Source: Crickella sp963642455 | GTDB lineage: Bacteria; Bacillota; Clostridia; Peptostreptococcales; Anaerovoracaceae | Direction of reading: 5' to 3' | Assembly: GCA_963642455.1 (NCBI GenBank) | Contig: CAVIGM010000043.1 | Coordinates: 1 to 9,304 of the forward strand | DNA length: 9,304 nt | Shown here: positions 6,519-9,304 of the stretch, piece by piece | How the letters are laid out: each line of letters begins with the position of its first letter | How positions within the stretch are numbered: position 1 is the stretch's first letter | Position numbers and translations under genes: made by a program | Notes under the pieces: generated by a model | What the model saw: the letters and a program-made list of their open reading frames with translations, nothing else | What the model was told of the DNA's origin: nothing | Databases searched by the model: none

Positions 6519-7718
6519 TTAGAGAGTCTCACTTATGTCAAACATCTCGCCGATAATCTCAGCAAATTCCGCCTCTGAAATTGGCTTGAGAGTGTTAGTG
6601 TAGAAACCGTTATGCTTGATTGCATCTCCTGCACAAGCAACAGCTGCCTCTCTTGTGATTCCCTTTGATGACATTGTAGGAATATTGCAGTGCTTCATAA
6701 TGCTTACAATCTTATCCTGCATAGCCTTGCCGATTGTTTCAGCAGAATCAGCATCGCTTACTTCAAGGCCCATTGCCTTAGCCATCTTTACGCCTCTTTC
6801 CTTGTCAAATTCTGCAGTCTTGTATACTGTAAGAGGGAGAGTCCAAGCGCAAGCAAGTCCATGTGGGAGTCCATATACTGCACCAATCTCGTGTCCTGCA
6901 GAATGTCCGAAATGTACTCCGGTGTTGGAGAATGCAATGCCTGCCCAGTTAGCTGCCTTTGAAAGTGCGATTCTGGCATCAAGATCGCTTCCGTCGTCGT
7001 AGCATTTCTCAAGATTGTCAACAATGAGCTTGATTGCCTCAAGAGCGATTACGCTGCTGAATGGATCATTTCCAGTTCCTGTTACAGGGTCAAGAGGTCC
7101 TGCACTATAGGATTCTACTGCATGAGCAAGAGCATCAAGTCCGCTGTTTGCAGTAACGTGAGGAGGTGCTGTGATTGTAAGCTTAGGGTCTACGATTGCC
7201 TTATTGCATGCGCAAATTACTCCGTCCTTATTATGATCATTATCTGATACAACTGCGACACAAGTAGACTCTGCGCCTGTTCCCGATGCTGTAGTTACCG
7301 CAATTACAGGAGCATGCTTGTTAAGTGTGAAGAAAACGCCTTTTGAAAGAAAATAATCTTCAATTGAACCTGGATTATCGAGGAGTACAGAAACGAGCTT
7401 AGCTGTATCCATAGCGACGCCTCCGCCTACTCCTATAATAAGATCAGCTCCGAAAGCCTTTGCGGCATCTCCTGCCTTGTCTACATTTGCTGCGATAGGC
7501 TCGCCCTGAAGATCGCTATAGCCTTGCGCCTCAACACCAACTTCCTTGAGGATATTGAGAACTCTGTCGGATATTCCGCAAGCCTCAACGCCCTTATCGT
7601 ATAGAACAAATACCTTCTTTGATCCGAACATCTGAACGTCCTGTCCCAGTGTTTCGATTGCGTCAACGCCGAATGTTACAGGGCATTGAATTGTGTAAGT
7701 GCTAATTTTGTTTTCCAC
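6519..7718 (-). CDS. Iron-containing alcohol dehydrogenase
   Basis: A 399-residue group III (Fe-type) alcohol dehydrogenase, cytosolic, interconverting an alcohol and an aldehyde with NAD(P). The nucleotide-binding motif GVGGGVAMDTAK (96-107) and TTASGTGAES (142-151) are present. The metal ligands can be placed by analogy with FucO: D195 and H199 in GLDALAHAVESY, H272 in FGHSAGH and H286 in GLPHG. D41 in VLYDKG sits where FucO has the Asp that favours NAD+. A Gly/Pro/Asp-rich insertion follows HAVESY (about 205-219). Translation starts at a GTG (7718), six bases after a perfect AGGAGGT (7725-7731). It is the first gene of the minus-strand set, divergent from the PucR-type regulator, so its promoter is probably the controlled one. 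Candidate substrates range from simple C2-C4 alcohols to functionalised ones; the sequence does not choose. Confidence 0.92.
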   Translation of the reverse strand: MENKISTYTIQCPVTFGVDAIETLGQDVQMFGSKKVFVLYDKGVEACGISDRVLNILKEVGVEAQGYSDLQGEPIAANVDKAGDAAKAFGADLIIGVGGGVAMDTAKLVSVLLDNPGSIEDYFLSKGVFFTLNKHAPVIAVTTASGTGAESTCVAVVSDNDHNKDGVICACNKAIVDPKLTITAPPHVTANSGLDALAHAVESYSAGPLDPVTGTGNDPFSSVIALEAIKLIVDNLEKCYDDGSDLDARIALSKAANWAGIAFSNTGVHFGHSAGHEIGAVYGLPHGLACAWTLPLTVYKTAEFDKERGVKMAKAMGLEVSDADSAETIGKAMQDKIVSIMKHCNIPTMSSKGITREAAVACAGDAIKHNGFYTNTLKPISEAEFAEIIGEMFDISETL

Positions 7719-7877
7719 AGTATTACCTCCTGTTTTATTATTTCTTTTTCCTTTTGGATAGAGTTATTACCCTTGTCGATTATCATTGTACTTGTCAAAA
7801 AAATCCTTATCATTGGAATAATTTACAACGCTAACGGGCGATTGTTCATAAAATTGCAGTGTATTTCTTGTAATTAT

Positions 7878-7906
7878 TTTACATATCTGCATTTTTCATA
7901 TATAAT
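7878..7906 (+). promoter_or_regulatory. Sigma-A-type promoter of the PucR-like regulator gene
   Basis: The -35 TTTACA (7878-7883, five of six consensus bases) and a perfect -10 TATAAT (7901-7906) are separated by exactly 17 bp, the optimal spacing. Transcription would start near 7913, giving a leader of about 115 nt before the ATG at 8028. The short inverted repeat TGTAA-N5-TTACA (7869-7883) overlaps the -35 element and could be an operator. Confidence 0.8.
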
Positions 7907-7919
7907 CAAGGCAATCGAA

Positions 7920-7944
7920 AAAAGCCTTGTAATTCAAGGCTTTT
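7920..7944. repeat. Leader hairpin, terminator-like
   Basis: AAAAGCCTTG (7920-7929) is perfectly inverted as CAAGGCTTTT (7935-7944) around a 5-nt loop. In the plus-strand transcript the stem begins within about ten nucleotides of the predicted 5' end and is followed by only a short U-run, so it may stabilise or attenuate the regulator mRNA. On the minus strand the core stem is followed by six U residues, so it could stop antisense transcription before it enters the alcohol dehydrogenase promoter region. A third copy of CAAGGC lies at 7907-7912. Confidence 0.7.
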
Positions 7945-8013
7945 CAATGTTCGAAAATTTGTGTTTGTTCTATAATGTCAAAATTTTATGTTCATGTGGT
8001 AAAAATTTGCAAC

Positions 8014-8020
8014 AAGGAGG
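8014..8020 (+). promoter_or_regulatory. Ribosome binding site fixing the regulator start
   Basis: AAGGAGG ends seven bases before the ATG at 8028. It is the only strong Shine-Dalgarno in the area and decides this start over the earlier ATGs at 7988 and 7994, which lie in other frames or have no such site. Confidence 0.85.
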
Positions 8021-8027
8021 CCTTCGC

Positions 8028-9304
8028 ATGAGAAATATAATAAAGAAATTGCAAAAGAATCTACCATCTGATTGTGTTGTTGTTCTAAATAATCCGGATC
8101 AGGTGGTGTATCATGCAGAAATTATAACGCCTGAAACAACATTCAAGGATATACATGCGCTATATATAGGAAGAGCACAGGATATTGATCCTAAGATTAA
8201 ACTTAACGGCATAAGTCTAATGACATATTCTAAAGAATTGATCCCCGAGGATCGTTTCGCTGGCAAATATAACGCAATTCAGCTTAGAGAAGAAGCTGAG
8301 TATATAAGGCTGTATTCTATCGTTATGCAGGTTCTTAACGATATGGCTAAGCTCACAAGAATTAACAACGAGCTTCTTAACATGGTAAAGAGTGGTGCTA
8401 ACCTTCAGAAGATTATGGATTATTCAAGCTTGATACTTGATAACCCTGTCATGCTAGTTGATATTTCATTCATCTATATTGCAAGCGCCGGCGCAAAGGC
8501 TTTCCCAGATCAATATAATTGGCAATATACTCTCGATAACGGAATTATGCCAAGTTCTTATCTTAACCATATTATGAACACCGAAGTGCCTTATCTCAGT
8601 TCAGAATATGAGACATCAGATATAATGATAAGCAACACAGATGAGAATAATAAATATCGTACATTCTCGCTTAAGGTTTTCAACAAAAAGACTCTATTGG
8701 GATATTTTAAGGTAATTGAAACAAATCACGAATTCACAGACTCAGACATCAGCAGGTTTGAATTGCTCAACGAATATATAGGTCTTGTCTTCGGTAACGA
8801 ATTAAGGAAAAGTAGTTATAGTGATAATATATCCGAGGGTTTTCTCGCCTCTATATTAACCAATAAGGTTGATTCAGAGAGCGCAATCGAGAACCTCAAG
8901 GAGACATTTTCCGTAAGATTGTATTCCAATCTATATCTTATAAGAATCAGCTTTAATACCCCGCCTGCTTTTGACGATACGCAATATTATGTATTGAAAA
9001 AAGTTAAGAGATTCTTCAGTTCAAATATCGTATGTTTCGTAAGAAACAGCTTCGTTGTTCTTGTGGATTCTCAAAGTGAGGGAACATATTTAACTTCAAG
9101 CTTCATAAAGAAACTCAAGGAATTTCTTAAGGAAATTGATTGCAAGGCTGATATCAGCTTCGTATTTAAGCATCTTGAGGAATTGTATAGATATTATCAG
9201 CAGACTCTATTCTGCGAAGAATATCGAATTAAGACAGACAATGATGAACCGATATTATACTACAAGGATATTTATGATTATCATATGATTGCTAAGCTGA
9301 ACAA
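8028..9304 (+). CDS. PucR/CdaR-type transcriptional regulator, 3' end outside window
   Basis: An open frame of 425 codons with no stop before the window edge. The visible layout fits the PucR/CdaR family. A small alpha/beta N-terminal domain (about 1-85) leads into a helix (about 86-120). A GAF-like sensor segment follows (about 120-260), with LLNMVKSGANLQKIMDYSS and LDNPVMLVDISFIYIAS resembling the clostridial PucR pattern. Then comes the degenerate GGDEF-like domain (about 268-412), with FKHLEELYRYYQQTLFCEEY (380-399) and the closing LYYKDIYDYHMI (410-421) typical of the family. The C-terminal helix-turn-helix (HTH_30) that should follow lies outside the window, so DNA binding is inferred. 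Its gene is divergent from the alcohol dehydrogenase, the usual position of a local pathway regulator. The effector is unknown; a pathway substrate or intermediate sensed by the middle domain is plausible. The family assignment is made from motifs, not a search. Confidence 0.85.
   Translation, partial: MRNIIKKLQKNLPSDCVVVLNNPDQVVYHAEIITPETTFKDIHALYIGRAQDIDPKIKLNGISLMTYSKELIPEDRFAGKYNAIQLREEAEYIRLYSIVMQVLNDMAKLTRINNELLNMVKSGANLQKIMDYSSLILDNPVMLVDISFIYIASAGAKAFPDQYNWQYTLDNGIMPSSYLNHIMNTEVPYLSSEYETSDIMISNTDENNKYRTFSLKVFNKKTLLGYFKVIETNHEFTDSDISRFELLNEYIGLVFGNELRKSSYSDNISEGFLASILTNKVDSESAIENLKETFSVRLYSNLYLIRISFNTPPAFDDTQYYVLKKVKRFFSSNIVCFVRNSFVVLVDSQSEGTYLTSSFIKKLKEFLKEIDCKADISFVFKHLEELYRYYQQTLFCEEYRIKTDNDEPILYYKDIYDYHMIAKLN

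Larger units (their letters stand above)
7719..8027. promoter_or_regulatory. Divergent intergenic control region
   Basis: This 309-bp gene-free region separates the alcohol dehydrogenase (leftward) from the regulator (rightward). It holds the regulator promoter at 7878-7906, a hairpin at 7920-7944, a second TATAAT at 7971-7976 without a good -35, and short repeats: TTATCATTG at 7780-7788 and 7807-7815, CTTGTC at 7772-7777 and 7791-7796, and CTTGTAATT at 7867-7875 and 7926-7934. I could not identify a convincing -35/-10 pair for the leftward gene. That would fit an activator-dependent promoter, as is common for PucR-type systems, but this is inference. Confidence 0.7.

Noticed and set aside
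7770..7798. Perfect TTGACA on the minus strand (7798-7793) as the -35 of the alcohol dehydrogenase promoter
   Set aside because: With 16-18 bp spacing the hexamers are ACAAGG, CAAGGG and AAGGGT, none like TATAAT; the nearest AT-rich hexamer needs about 21-22 bp spacing.
7907..7944. Anti-terminator/terminator switch formed by CAAGGC (7907) and the hairpin at 7920-7944
   Set aside because: With the promoter at 7878-7906 the first CAAGGC lies at or before the transcription start, so it would probably not be in the RNA; a riboswitch-like claim is not supported.
8014..8024. AAGG-AGG-CCTT hairpin that would hide the regulator ribosome site
   Set aside because: Four pairs with a three-base loop are too weak to matter by themselves.
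7719..8027. Rex (TTGT-N8-ACAA type) or CcpA catabolite operator in the divergent region
   Set aside because: I looked for both on the two strands and found no match close enough to support either.
1..9304. Mobile element, CRISPR array, tRNA or rRNA
   Set aside because: No transposase or integrase, no regularly spaced identical repeats with spacers and no RNA gene signature was seen on either strand.

Overview
The window looks like a chromosomal catabolic locus from an AT-rich anaerobic member of the Bacillota, most likely class Clostridia. The reasons are strong AGGAGG ribosome sites, a butyrate-type phosphotransacylase/kinase pair, a clostridial-style PucR regulator and low-GC codon use. 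The genus cannot be fixed from the sequence.

Layout: six genes lie head to tail on the minus strand from about 7718 down to 161. In transcription order they are an iron-type alcohol dehydrogenase, a CoA-acylating aldehyde dehydrogenase of the EutE/PduP type, a phosphate butyryltransferase-like phosphotransacylase, a butyrate kinase-like acyl kinase, and two unrelated major facilitator transporters. A bidirectional intrinsic terminator at 64-105 closes the set. A second, strong U-tailed terminator sits inside the set, between the aldehyde dehydrogenase and the phosphotransacylase. A 309-bp divergent intergenic region (7719-8027) separates the alcohol dehydrogenase from a plus-strand PucR/CdaR-type regulator, which runs off the right edge before its DNA-binding domain. 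That region holds a clear sigma-A promoter for the regulator (TTTACA-17-TATAAT), a leader hairpin and several short repeats.

Together the enzymes make a continuous route: alcohol <-> aldehyde <-> acyl-CoA <-> acyl phosphate <-> carboxylate + ATP. Run oxidatively it yields NADH and one ATP by substrate-level phosphorylation; run in reverse it is an electron sink. No microcompartment shell genes are visible, and the aldehyde dehydrogenase lacks the N-terminal encapsulation extension of EutE/PduP, so the route is probably cytosolic.

The substrate is not identified. The kinase and the phosphotransacylase both depart from the classical butyrate enzymes at conserved motif positions. Combined with the OFA-like anion transporter, this makes a non-butyrate, possibly charged or functionalised, acyl group a reasonable hypothesis. 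This is the most interesting aspect of the window, and it remains inference.
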